Program-made: the position numbers and the translations under genes
Part shown: positions 50,551 to 64,000 of the stretch, piece after piece
Position numbering within the stretch: the first letter of the stretch is position 1
Layout of the letters: every line of letters begins with the position of its first letter
Notes under the pieces: model-generated
Databases searched by the model: none
The model's input: only the letters and a program-made list of their open reading frames with translations
What the model was told of the DNA's origin: nothing
NCBI GenBank assembly: GCA_027625915.1
Contig: JANTQA010000026.1
Location: 4,278,001-4,342,000 of the forward strand
Direction of reading: 5' to 3'
DNA length: 64,000 bases
From: Anaeramoeba flamelloides
Taxonomy: Eukaryota > Metamonada > Anaeramoebidae

Positions 50551-51482
50551 GGGACTAGTCTCTATTAATTTTTTTTTTGAACAATAACTAAATAAGGAAT
50601 CCATATCTAGAAACCTGTTTAAAATTGATAAAAAAACAGGTTTTTTCAATGTTAGAACTTTTATTTCTTGTTTTTTTTTCAAAAATTTTACAATTAGTCA
50701 AAAAAAGTGAATTTTAAAAATTTTTTTTTAAAAAAAATATCTTTATAGATGAGAATTTTTTGATTAATTTTGGATTTAATTATTGTTTAAAATTAATATT
50801 TATTCTCATTTTGAAAAACAAAAAAATAATTCAAAATTAGTGAATATTATCTCTTTCACTTCTGTTCATCCAGCTTGACTCTAGAAAGAACTCAATTGTT
50901 TTATCAATAATTACTTGTAAAAAAAATAGTTCTTATTTTTTTCTTTTATTTTTTTTGACTCTGACAAAAAATTTTGGAATGATAATTTGGGAATACTTAA
51001 AAAAACTTCAAATTCAACAAAAACAAAAGAGTGTAAACTCAAAAAGTATATTCATGTAAAAAAAGAATGGTATAGGAAAAGAATAAAAATCTAGTATTTT
51101 AAGTACACTATATATTGCTTATTTCGTTCGAATAAAACTTTTGTTTTATGCAAATCTAAAAAAAGCTTTCCAGTTTTATTTTTCAAATTATTTTTTGTAC
51201 CTATTGGACAAAAACAACAATTTTTTGCTTTATTGTTCATATATTTTTTTATTTTTTGTATTTTTGTGACAAGTTGAAAAAAAGCAACTTTCAAGAAAGT
51301 GAAATAATGAAAACGTTTTTATTTCGAAAAAAAAACAATAACTAAATTTAATTGAGATTGAGAAAATTTTTGGCCAATTACTTCTATTTGAAAACACTGT
51401 TTATTTTCAATATTAAACATATTTCGAGAGAAGAAATCCTTCTTTAGAAATTGGTCAAAAAAAAAAAATAGAAACTAGTCCC
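50551..51482 (-). mobile_element. Family E longer copy (TTAA target duplication), piggyBac-like remnant
   Basis: 932 bp between TTAA sites (50547-50550, 51483-51486) with ends GGGACTAGTCTCTA and TAGAAACTAGTCCC. A minus-strand frame ending at 51091 reads NKAKNCCFCPIGTKNNLKNK, then TGKLFLDLHKTKVLFERNKQ and YIVYLKY: a Cys-rich start and a short aromatic/basic end placed near an element terminus, as for the C-terminal cysteine-rich domain of piggyBac transposases, though most of the later cysteines are absent. It is probably an internally deleted and decayed relative of an autonomous element. Confidence 0.6.
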
Positions 51483-52284
51483 TTAAAGTCATTTTTTTCA
51501 GATTTTTAACAATCAAAAATCTCTAATAAAAATTTTTTGTTAATTTGTTTGTGTGAGATGGATTTAAAATTTGAACAAGAAATCTTTTAATCCAGTTTCT
51601 ACAATATGAAAATTCTTTTTAGTTAGTAAATGTAAAATAACATAATAAATAAACACCATATGGAGAGGGGTTGTCATTAAGAAGTCTTTTTTTTATGTTT
51701 CTAAAATAAAAAATAATAAATTCAAATAATTTTTGTATCAAATTTCCGTTTTGAAATTTTTTTTTAGACTAAATTAAGTTTCAATTACTCCTGATGAATG
51801 AGTCTATCTTAGATACTCTTCGAATTATAAATTTTGAATATATCACTGCATAATTCTCTCAAGAGTAGACTAGTTGAGTTTTAATCTAATATTTCACTAG
51901 ATAAACCAATACAAATTTTTAGATACGAATATAAGAAAGATTTTTATTAACTTGGAGTCTGGATATTGATCATTCGTTCTTTAAAATTGTACCAAAATTC
52001 AGTTTTTTGTTACAAAAATTTCTGAATTTTTACTAATTAAAAGGATTTTTTAAACCGAAAATATCAAATTTTTTGTACTAATTTACTAATCAAAATTTTT
52101 AGAGGTAATTGAACAATGGAACACAAATTTATTTTGCCTTCAATATTAACATGCTTTAATTTTTGAATTCTCCTTGGTAAATGATAACCTATTAAGTAAC
52201 AAAGTAAATTATTTCTGAAAAGTTCAGAGATTTAAAGTTGTTTCACAAACATTTAAAAAAAAATGCTATTTGATTAATATAAAC

Positions 52285-53405
52285 TAAAATTCAAAATTTT
52301 TAACACCGATTAAACAGTTCAAAGAATCATAATATTATAATTTTGTTTAAATTTGAAATAATTTTGATTTTTATTAAAATATGAAAATAATTTTTTTGTT
52401 GTTTTGTTTTCTTTTTCTTTTCCTTTTTTGAGTTATCGTAACTTGTTTCGTTAGATCACTATTTTTTTTTCAAAGATTGATATTTGATTAAAGTTGGGTT
52501 CTTCAAAATAGAAGAACTCAAATAAAATTAGTTGATGGTGTCTAATCATTTGAATGATCAATTATTGTTAATATAATTTAAACATATTTATCAATGCATT
52601 TTTTTTGTTTTTCTCTCACAAAATTCCAATACATCTATAATTTATTATTATTGATTATTATTTATTTTTTTTATTATGTGCGTATTGTAATTTATAAACG
52701 AATTGTTAATATTGCAATTAACTAATGATTCTAATTTCGTATTTCTAGAATTGATTAAATAAGATTTTTTTTATCGAAAAATGGAATTTCCTTTTGTTAA
52801 AAATTTTGAATTGGAGTTTAGTATTAAATAACCTAGGGTAACACCAAAAATACTTTTTTTTTTCACATATTTTGATATAAACCCCATTCCAAAAATTTGG
52901 ACACATCCAAAATCAAAAATAGGCAAAAAAAAAAACTCAATTTATTGTATTTTTCCAAACCTAAAATAAAACAACATTTAAGTAACCCAGTATTAATGTT
53001 TTAATAAGTAATATTTTTAATCCAAATAAAAGAAAAAAATATAAAACTCAAAAATAAAAACAGGTGTGTCCAAAATAATGAAACGAGTGGAACAAAAAGT
53101 ATTGGCAAATTTGTTGAAATTTCATCAACAATTGTTGATCGATCAAATGATAAAATAAACATTGACTAATTGTATGTTATTTTCCAATTTAACAAACTCA
53201 ACACTAACCTTCTATCAACCATTGAAAAAAATTTTCAGATCTAACCAAACAGATTACAATACTGGAAAAAAGGAAATAAAAACAAAACAAATAGAAAAAA
53301 AATAAAATAGTTTGTAAAATCAAAATTCTTTATAAATTGCATTTAAAGTGCAGTAATGATGTTCTTTCAACTTTTTAAACTGTATTCAAATTTTTGGAAT
53401 CTAGT
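52285..53405. mobile_element. Long palindrome with about 310 bp arms (arm family M)
   Basis: The left arm 52285-52600 and the right arm 53095-53405 are diverged inverted copies (AATGCATTG.TAAAT..GTTTAAATT, GATCAATCAAATGAT, GATCTAACGAAAC-type landmarks). A third arm copy lies at 59550-59885. The loop carries its own inverted pair: CCATTCCAAAAATTTGGACA near 52890 and GTGTGTCCAAAATAATGAAA near 53064, which look like the ends of a small Tc1/pogo-type insertion. Confidence 0.55.
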
Positions 53406-53574
53406 TTATAAATGTTGATTTTTAGATTCTAATTTGTGGCATGTGGAATAAATATTCTTTTTAAAATAAAGTTTAGTTTCCAAACTATGTTTCAAAATAT
53501 TGGTTTATTTAATCAAGATGAGGTAGTGTAACATTTAAACTGATATTTAAATTTCCAAGGTTAAATTTATTTTT

Positions 53575-53760
53575 TTTTTTTTCATTTTTTGGTCATATTT
53601 CAAAGAATATATTTTGAAATAAACCCAACAACCACGGATTCAATCAGTATTAATATTCCTCTTAATTTTATATTCTTAATTTACAAATAAAACTACTTAA
53701 AAAGAAAATATTATTTGGTATTTAAAAAAAAATTATCCACTTTTTTGAAAATATCTTATT
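53575..53760. repeat. Dispersed repeat H, copy 2
   Basis: Diverged direct copy of 46325-46515 sharing AATATATTTTGAAATAAA, GATTCAATCAGTATTAATAT and a CCACTT.TTT.GAAAATA ending. Confidence 0.55.
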
Positions 53761-54124
53761 TAATAAAAATAAGGAATTTTTTTATCTCTTATTGATCTTA
53801 AAGTCTACCTCAGTAAAAAGCAAATTTTCCACAAAAAATACAGTTTACATCTTTTTCGACAGTACAACATTTGTGCTAAATTATTATTTAATTGCTTTTC
53901 GATCATTTTTTCTTTCCAACAAAAATTATAACACATTTGTGAAATTAATTTGAAAAAAAAAATACCAGATTAGGTTCAAAACACTTTATTTTCAAAATGA
54001 AAAAATATTGTGAATTAAAAAAGGGTATTTCAATCAAAAAATGAGAATTTTAATGATCACGATCACTAAATAAACAATCTAAAAATAGATTAGTGGTCTT
54101 TTGCAAATATTAAATTGTTCTTGA

Positions 54125-55016
54125 TTAAAAATCTTTCTCATTGTTTTTATCTGATTTCAATTTTAAATATTTTTCTGAGCGTCTATAGAAACTTTCTTTA
54201 GTCTCTTCGTTTTCACCATATTGCATTGTAAAGTCCACTTGCAATAAGGTGTCTGCAATTGACTCTTCGTCTGAAATATCCCAAGGAACAAATGCCACCA
54301 AGGAAAATTCATCAACAATTTGTGCGAGGACTTGGTTTAATTTGAGAAACCGTTTGTGCATCCCTCGCTGCATTTCTATCAACAAGTCTCCAGCGTACGG
54401 GTTCAAGTAGCGCAACACCTTTTTCCGCTGCTCCTTTTCTAAAAGATCTAATTTTGTTATCAGGTTCAAATGTGGTGTTTCTAATTTCACCATTGCACTT
54501 AGGCAAGCAAGCATTCCGGAAACAAACTTTGTAGGCTCGGTCAAAAACAAAGAGTCAATTAAATAGAGTGTGCATATGTTATAATCCCAGCTTTTAAATG
54601 CGTCAACTACCCTTTTAAAGAGATCAAAATGAAGGTAAAGCTCGATTTGTCCGGGGCAATCAATGATCAAGTAGTCGTCCTCGAAGCCCTGGATCTTATC
54701 ACGTAACCAATCCATGTTTTCCAAAAGATACTCAAAGCAAAAAATAAGCCCTCCGTTGGGACCCAAGACTAATTCCTCTTGCACTTCGTCAACAGAAATT
54801 AGGTCTCGAATGTCGACACTTACAGGGTAATCTAAATCCTCAGCCGCTGGATCCAAGTTTATACAATGAACACTTCTTGATCCATTTTCACAAAATTGTC
54901 GAATAAGGTTGGTGTATGTTGTCTTTTATTGCAAGAAATTCAAAACAAATAATTTGTTTGCCAAATTTGCAAGTCAAGAAAATTAAATTGGTTGTTTGTT
55001 GAAGGGTTTATTAAAA

Positions 55017-55052
<36 letters not shown>

Positions 55053-55183
55053 ATGTTTGTTAAGAATTAAAAGAGTTTAATTAAAGCAAATTTTCTTGAA
55101 GGTGGTTAGTCTTAGTATGAATTGATTAATCTTACTTTACCACTTCCAGCAGGTCCAATTACAAATTGTGCATATCTTCCCAT
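54125..55183 (-). CDS. GPN3: GPN-loop GTPase 3 (GPN3-type); two exons
   Basis: Exon 1 is 55183-55136 (ATG, 16 codons) and exon 2 is 54922-54125, joined phase 0 by GGTAAA|GTAAGA and AAAAG|ACAACA to 281 residues, the usual GPN3 length (human 284). The junction rebuilds the P-loop GPAGSGKTT (residues 10-18). The Gly-Pro-Asn loop is at 70-72 (LGPNGG), switch motif DCPGQ at 104-108 and the guanine-specificity motif TKLD at 172-175; the FVSGMLACLSAMV and DEESIADTLLQVDF blocks and the QYGE ending favour GPN3 over GPN1 or GPN2. GPN GTPases assist assembly and nuclear import of RNA polymerase II. The 213 bp intron contains an A34 run (55018-55051). The in-frame TTG at 54856 is not the start. Confidence 0.95.
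55018..55051. repeat. A34 homopolymer in the GPN3 intron
   Basis: Thirty-four A bases without interruption on the plus strand (T-run in the transcript), about midway through the intron. Its length is likely uncertain in any assembly. Confidence 0.9.
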
Positions 55184-56982
55184 TTTTTTTTTATTTTGTT
55201 CTGTAAAATTATGTAATAAAAAGGAAAAAATGTTTTAGTTTATTTTTAGAATTAAGGGTTTTTTGTTTAATAGTTTTGTAATTCTAAGATAATGTTGAAA
55301 AGATAACTGAAAGTTGACCTCTTTATTAGTTTAATCAATTTAACTTCATACCTCTTTTTGATTGATTTATTTATTGATTATAAGGCCATAATAATTTTGC
55401 CTCTTCTGAAATTTTTATTTAGTAAAATTAAGAGTAAATAAATTGATTTTTTCAAATTTTCATTATATTTTAGGAGTATTGTAATATATCATTCACTTAA
55501 AAGAGAAACCATTGCTTTACTAATTAGAATTCAATTTTTGAATACATATAATTTTGAGGTACCCTAGATTATTCCGAAGATATAATAAGTTTTATAAATT
55601 TGTTAATTTTTTTCTTGATACTTGAAATATTATCTTGAAGAATTTTCAACTACCATTATGTATTCAAATACTCAGTCTTTTATTTGTGGTTTGATATATT
55701 CCGGTTCTCAAAAAAATATTTAAAATTCATATAATTTAATGATGAAAATAAAAAAAACAAAAAAGATTTAAAAAATTAGTTTTTTTAAATTAGTTTACTT
55801 TTAATAATATCAAATTATTGGTTAATTAAAATAAATAAAAATTATAAAGTATTTTAGTTTTTCAAGTAAATCTAGTTTATTTTCTATTTAAATAATATAT
55901 TCTATGATTACATAATATTTTATTATTGATTTTTTTTTTTGAAATTTAATCAAATATGTACCTACGACCCAAAAAAAAACTAAAAATTGTAAACTGATCA
56001 AATACCTTCCTAAAAACAATTAAAAAAACAAAATGAAAAAATAAAAATAAATAAAGTTTCTGTTTAATTTTTTCTTGAAAACATTTTTTGCCAAAATGAT
56101 TGAATTCAAAGTTGAAATTATATATATTTTTATATACAATATCTTATTTTAACTCATTTACTAAAACAAATTTAAAATTATCTGAATTTTCTTTTCACAA
56201 AAGGGACTAATTTGGTCTTCAATTTTTTTTTTTATTTTTAAATGGTAAAATTAAAAAAAAGTTATTAAAAAAGATAAACTCTCTGGAAAAAGTATTCTAA
56301 TTTAATATATTAACTTATTCTTTGATTTCAAAATTTTCTCAACCCGAATTTCTCAAAAAAAAAATAAAAAAGTGCACAGTAATTTCAAAAAATATTTTTG
56401 ATATTAAAAAGTTGAGAGTGTTTTTATTCTAAAATAAATTATCACAGTGGTTAATTGAATTAATTTATCAGGCTAGATTTTGAAAAATATTAATCAGAAA
56501 AAAATAGTACTTATTTTTATTAAGGACATATTAATAAATTTATTATAAAATCATGTTTAGTGGAATAAGATATAAATATAAACCAGAAAATACTGATAAT
56601 AAAAAGAAGAAGAATAAAAATTATTTGAAAGGTAATTATTTGATTGATTTATCAGTTTTTAAAAGGATGGGGAAATCATTATGAAAAATTAATTAAAAAA
56701 AAAAAATTCTGGTTTATGATAATTTCAAAAGTTTTTCGTTTTTGAATATATCTATGTAAAAAATTTTACATTAATAAAGAATCAAAATGTCTAAATTGAT
56801 TCATTAAGAATAAAAAATCAAAAAATTTCAAAATTTGATATTCGGGTTTCTGTGGTTTCTGTGATTTTATTTTACAAATAAGAAATGAAAATATTATGTC
56901 ATCTTTTTAACTTTTTAGAATCAAGATCTTCAAAGATCATGGCTATTTTAATTTTTGTCAAGTTTGGTTTATAAATGTTCAG

Positions 56983-57700
56983 GGATTGGCGTCACCAGAG
57001 ATTTATCTAGAATCAAAGTATCTTGTAATTGGGTGTAAATCACATTAATGTCATGGTTCGAATGTCTCTAAATAATCTATGATAAATATTATTGAACAAT
57101 AAATTATTACATTTTTTACTAATGATCACTATTAAAAATGCTCTTTTTGAAAAAAAAAATTTTAAATACTTTCCCAAATCTAAAAATAGAAAAACCTAAA
57201 ATAAAATATTCTGGTATGTAATAATTTAGATTTAGAACTTCCAAAAGTAAATATTTATATAATTTTTTAATTTCAAAGTTTCACTTAATAATCATACGCA
57301 TAAAAAACATAAGACTGGTTGATTAGTCTTTGTTTGCTTTTTGATAAAGCGAATTGTAATACCAATATGATTCCGTATTTCAAAAATAATTTGTCATTAA
57401 AATCTCTAAGTTAATTATTTAATTGTTTAAAAAAATTGAATTTTTTAGCCACAAATCTACCTTTCGTCACAAATTTAAGAAATATATTTTGCAAATTTGG
57501 AGTCGTTAGATTGATAATATTTCCTTTAAATTTATGGCCAAATTCATATTTTTCGAAATTCTTGTGTTTTTTACGAATAAAAAGATCATTTTTAATTGCT
57601 GAGATTCAACAAATATTAATAAATTACAAATAGATTCATTAGAGACATTTGAACCATAACATTAATGTGATTTACATCCAATAACAATAAATTCCTTTTA
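56983..57700. mobile_element. Family I element with inverted ends
   Basis: The left arm GGATTGGCGTCACCAGAGAT to AATGTCATGGTTCGAATGTC (57000-57080) has its inverse at about 57630-57690 (GGTTCAAATGTCTC, TGTAAATCACATTAATG). End fragments of the same family are at 366-460 and 22855-23155. About 0.7 kb, no functional frame. Confidence 0.65.
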
Positions 57701-58566
57701 AACTTCTCCTTAGTAGACTTTAACCTCTTAAGTAAAAAATTTTCAAGTAGGATAATAATAATTATCTTTTTTAAAAAAAAATTTTTTGTATTACTTTACT
57801 CGAGTTTTTCAAACTTTTCAAACTACAATTTTTGTAGAATTTTAATATTTTTTCAAATTCTATATTTCTGATAATATTAATTTATAAAGGAATATTATTG
57901 AATTTTCTCGGAAAAATGAATTAAAATTTTACTTGAATTTAGCTTTTGGATTGGAATATGAATAATGATATAACTTGAGACCAGAACAAAAAAAAGGATT
58001 CTTTACCTTTTTTGATTAGTTATTTTTATGTTCAAAGAAATGAAAATTCTATATAATTCTTTTTTATCTTATTTTCACTAAAAGTCTTTTTAAAAAATTA
58101 AAATAGATTGAGTTATTTTTTGTTGAATTTATATAATTTACTTCAAAAATCAAATTTATTAAAAGAATTTTTTATTTGGATTCTATTTAAACTCTAATAT
58201 TCAAATAAAAAGAATTTCTAAAATGCAAAAGTAACTTCAATTTTAAAATTGCCCTTTATCAAAATTAAAATCAAGACAGCTTATATATATTTACCTTAAG
58301 GTTATTTACTAAATTCTTTTTGGTTGTGATGGGATTTTTTTTTAATATCAATCTCCAAATCGGATAAAATTGAATTTTCAAAATTTGTACAAAAAAATTG
58401 TAATGAAATTTAAAAAAAAAAACAGTTAAAAATTAAAATATATTTTTATTAATTATTTTCTTGTAGATTTTTTTTATTTGTCAAAATAAATTAAAAAATA
58501 ACGAAGAGAAATTAATTTATAATAGGCTTATAATTTACTCTCTTTATTTATTTTTAAATAAAAATA

Positions 58567-58597
58567 TTTAATAATAATAATAATAATAATAATAATA
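58567..58597. repeat. (TAA)n tract in the 3' flank of the RING gene
   Basis: About ten TAA/ATA units lie just past the RING gene's stop codon (58606-58608), probably in its 3' untranslated region. Confidence 0.85.
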
Positions 58598-58605
58598 TTT
58601 TTGAA

Positions 58606-62901
<4,296 letters not shown>

Positions 62902-63429
62902 CTAATAAGATGGGTGATCGTAAAGATAATTAGGTTAGAATTGTGTTGAAAAAATCGAATTTTTTATTAATTTTAAGAGTTTTTTTCCTTTTTAAATCAA
63001 AAAATAAATAATAAATGCGTTTGATCATTATCAAAAAATCCAAAAAATTTAAAAAAAAGGTTTCGTTTTTCAAATTCCAATTATTTGTGAAATGTGTTTC
63101 ATAGTTGTGATCTTCATTTTGAATTTTTCAAGTATTTTTCTGTTTTGTTATTTTTTTTTTTAATATTTTTTTTTTTAACATTGAAAAAATGAAAATCATT
63201 TGTATATTTTGAATTTTAAGAATACATTTCATTTTAAAAAAATCATTTTTCTTTTGTTTTATATTCTTATTTTTGATTTATTAATTTAATATATCTAAAA
63301 AATTAAAGTCAAAAGTAGAAAATTTTTTTAATTGAACAATTTTCTATTCAAAACAAAACAATTTTAATTTTTTCAATCGATTATCAAAAAAAAAAAAAAA
63401 AAATTCATGATCAGATCAAAAGATGATCA
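62902..63429. other. Upstream sequence of the RING gene, no exon recognised
   Basis: AT-rich. The first exon of the RING gene should lie on the minus strand here or beyond the window edge; I could not identify it. Confidence 0.4.
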
Positions 63430-63887
63430 CTGTTGAGAGATAAATGTTGGACACAGAAAAATGGTTTCCAACCATTTTTAATTGCAAACATTAGTAAAAT
63501 TGAAAAACAAATCCTATTGATAACTAGGTGAATTTTTTATAAATCCAGGTTTAAATGTGTTACAAGTTCATTAATTTGTGGTGTGTGTAGAATACCGGTT
63601 TGAGTGGTTGATAACTAAAGTAGATCATGCTATTTTAACAAAAATCCAGGTTGTAGTAAAGTTTACTATTAATTCTGAAAATGGTAATTTTTAAACTTGC
63701 TTTAGATTATAAGAGATAAGGTTTTGAAAAGGTAGAATTACATTAATTCTTATTCTAATAAGCAGATTATTGTTATTTTCTTTAGTTATTTCACAAACGA
63801 TTGAAATTAAAAATCATCTTCAGTAATGTTCCCAATTAAAATTGCTGTTCAACTATTTTTCTCTGTACAACATTTTTCTCTCAACAA
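63430..63887. mobile_element. MITE family A, copy 3
   Basis: 458 bp, same orientation as copy 1 and highly similar throughout (TGATAACTAAAGTAGATCAT, AATTCTGAAAATGGTAATTT). Ends CTGTTGAGAGATAAATG and CATTTTTCTCTCAACAA; flanks TCA (63427-63429) and TTA (63888-63890), compatible with TNA after one change. Confidence 0.83.
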
Positions 63888-64000
63888 TTATCTTTATTTT
63901 GATTTTCAACATGATATATTTTCTATAATCAGTAAAATTAATTTTCAAAAATGAATATTCAAAATATCAACAATTTTTAAATTTTGAAATATTGTAGGGT

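Larger units (their letters stand above)
51487..54124. other. Repeat-rich intergenic region
   Basis: It holds the arm-family palindrome (52285-53405), a block at 51765-51890 (inverse of 59400-59545) and repeat H copy 2 (53575-53760). No coding exon is supported. Confidence 0.55.
55184..58605. other. Intergenic stretch upstream of GPN3 and downstream of the RING gene
   Basis: It contains family I (56983-57700). The remainder is AT-rich without a supported exon or RNA gene. Confidence 0.5.

Noticed and set aside
54856-54856. TTG as start of the GPN GTPase
   Set aside because: The frame continues upstream to an acceptor at 54922 and the P-loop exon with an ATG at 55183.
57040-57080. tRNA-like GGTTCGAAT T-loop motif
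   Set aside because: It is part of the inverted end of family I; no acceptor or anticodon stem can be formed around it.
57436-57633. 65-codon plus-strand frame
   Set aside because: It lies between the inverted ends of a family I element, starts at a non-ATG codon and shows no domain; treated as part of the element.

Overview
This is an extremely AT-rich nuclear eukaryotic window. It has GT-AG introns, the standard code (genes end at TAA or TAG, so not a TAA/TAG-reassigned ciliate), long homopolymers, and proteins padded with Lys/Glu/Asn low-complexity runs. I infer a free-living amoeboid or flagellate protist; the style (giant BEACH protein, KEKE/NENE tracts, RhoGAP) would suit an Anaeramoeba-like or other amoeba genome. 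That assignment is inference from style only.

Eight protein genes can be supported, several only after joining exons by hand. From left to right: a CDC50/LEM3 flippase beta subunit (+, 1184-7124, three exons); a DUF445-family membrane protein (-, 10978-14895, two exons); ubiquitin-eS31 (RPS27A) (-, 21231-21734); a ubiquitin-like-domain protein with two membrane spans (-, 26830-27615, two exons); a RhoGAP protein whose charged repeat tail is split over two frames at an A21 run (+, 31705-32899); a roughly 4,000-residue BEACH/WD40 protein (-, 34197-50147, at least three exons, the largest 11.2 kb); GPN3-type GTPase (-, 54125-55183, two exons); and a RING-H2 protein (-, 58606-62901, last exon 2 kb from the rest, 5' end not found). 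The genes are unrelated housekeeping, signalling and trafficking functions; no operon-like or pathway grouping is evident.

The rest is a dense layer of small inverted-repeat DNA elements (MITEs and foldbacks) and decayed non-LTR retrotransposon pieces. At least ten repeat families recur: A (about 457 bp, TNA target duplication), B, K, C (about 198 bp, TA), D (162-262 bp, TA, close to gene 5' ends), E (TTAA-flanked, piggyBac-like), F, G, I, J, L and a 52-60 kb arm family. Families A, B and K share one subterminal motif. Insertions are nested up to three deep (LINE > J > C). Introns fall into two classes: short (171-246 bp) and inflated (2.0-4.8 kb); each inflated intron contains one or more of these repeats.

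No tRNA, rRNA, CRISPR array, capsid- or envelope-bearing element or bacterial-type operon was seen. Exon limits come from splice dinucleotides, reading phase and family knowledge, not from transcripts.
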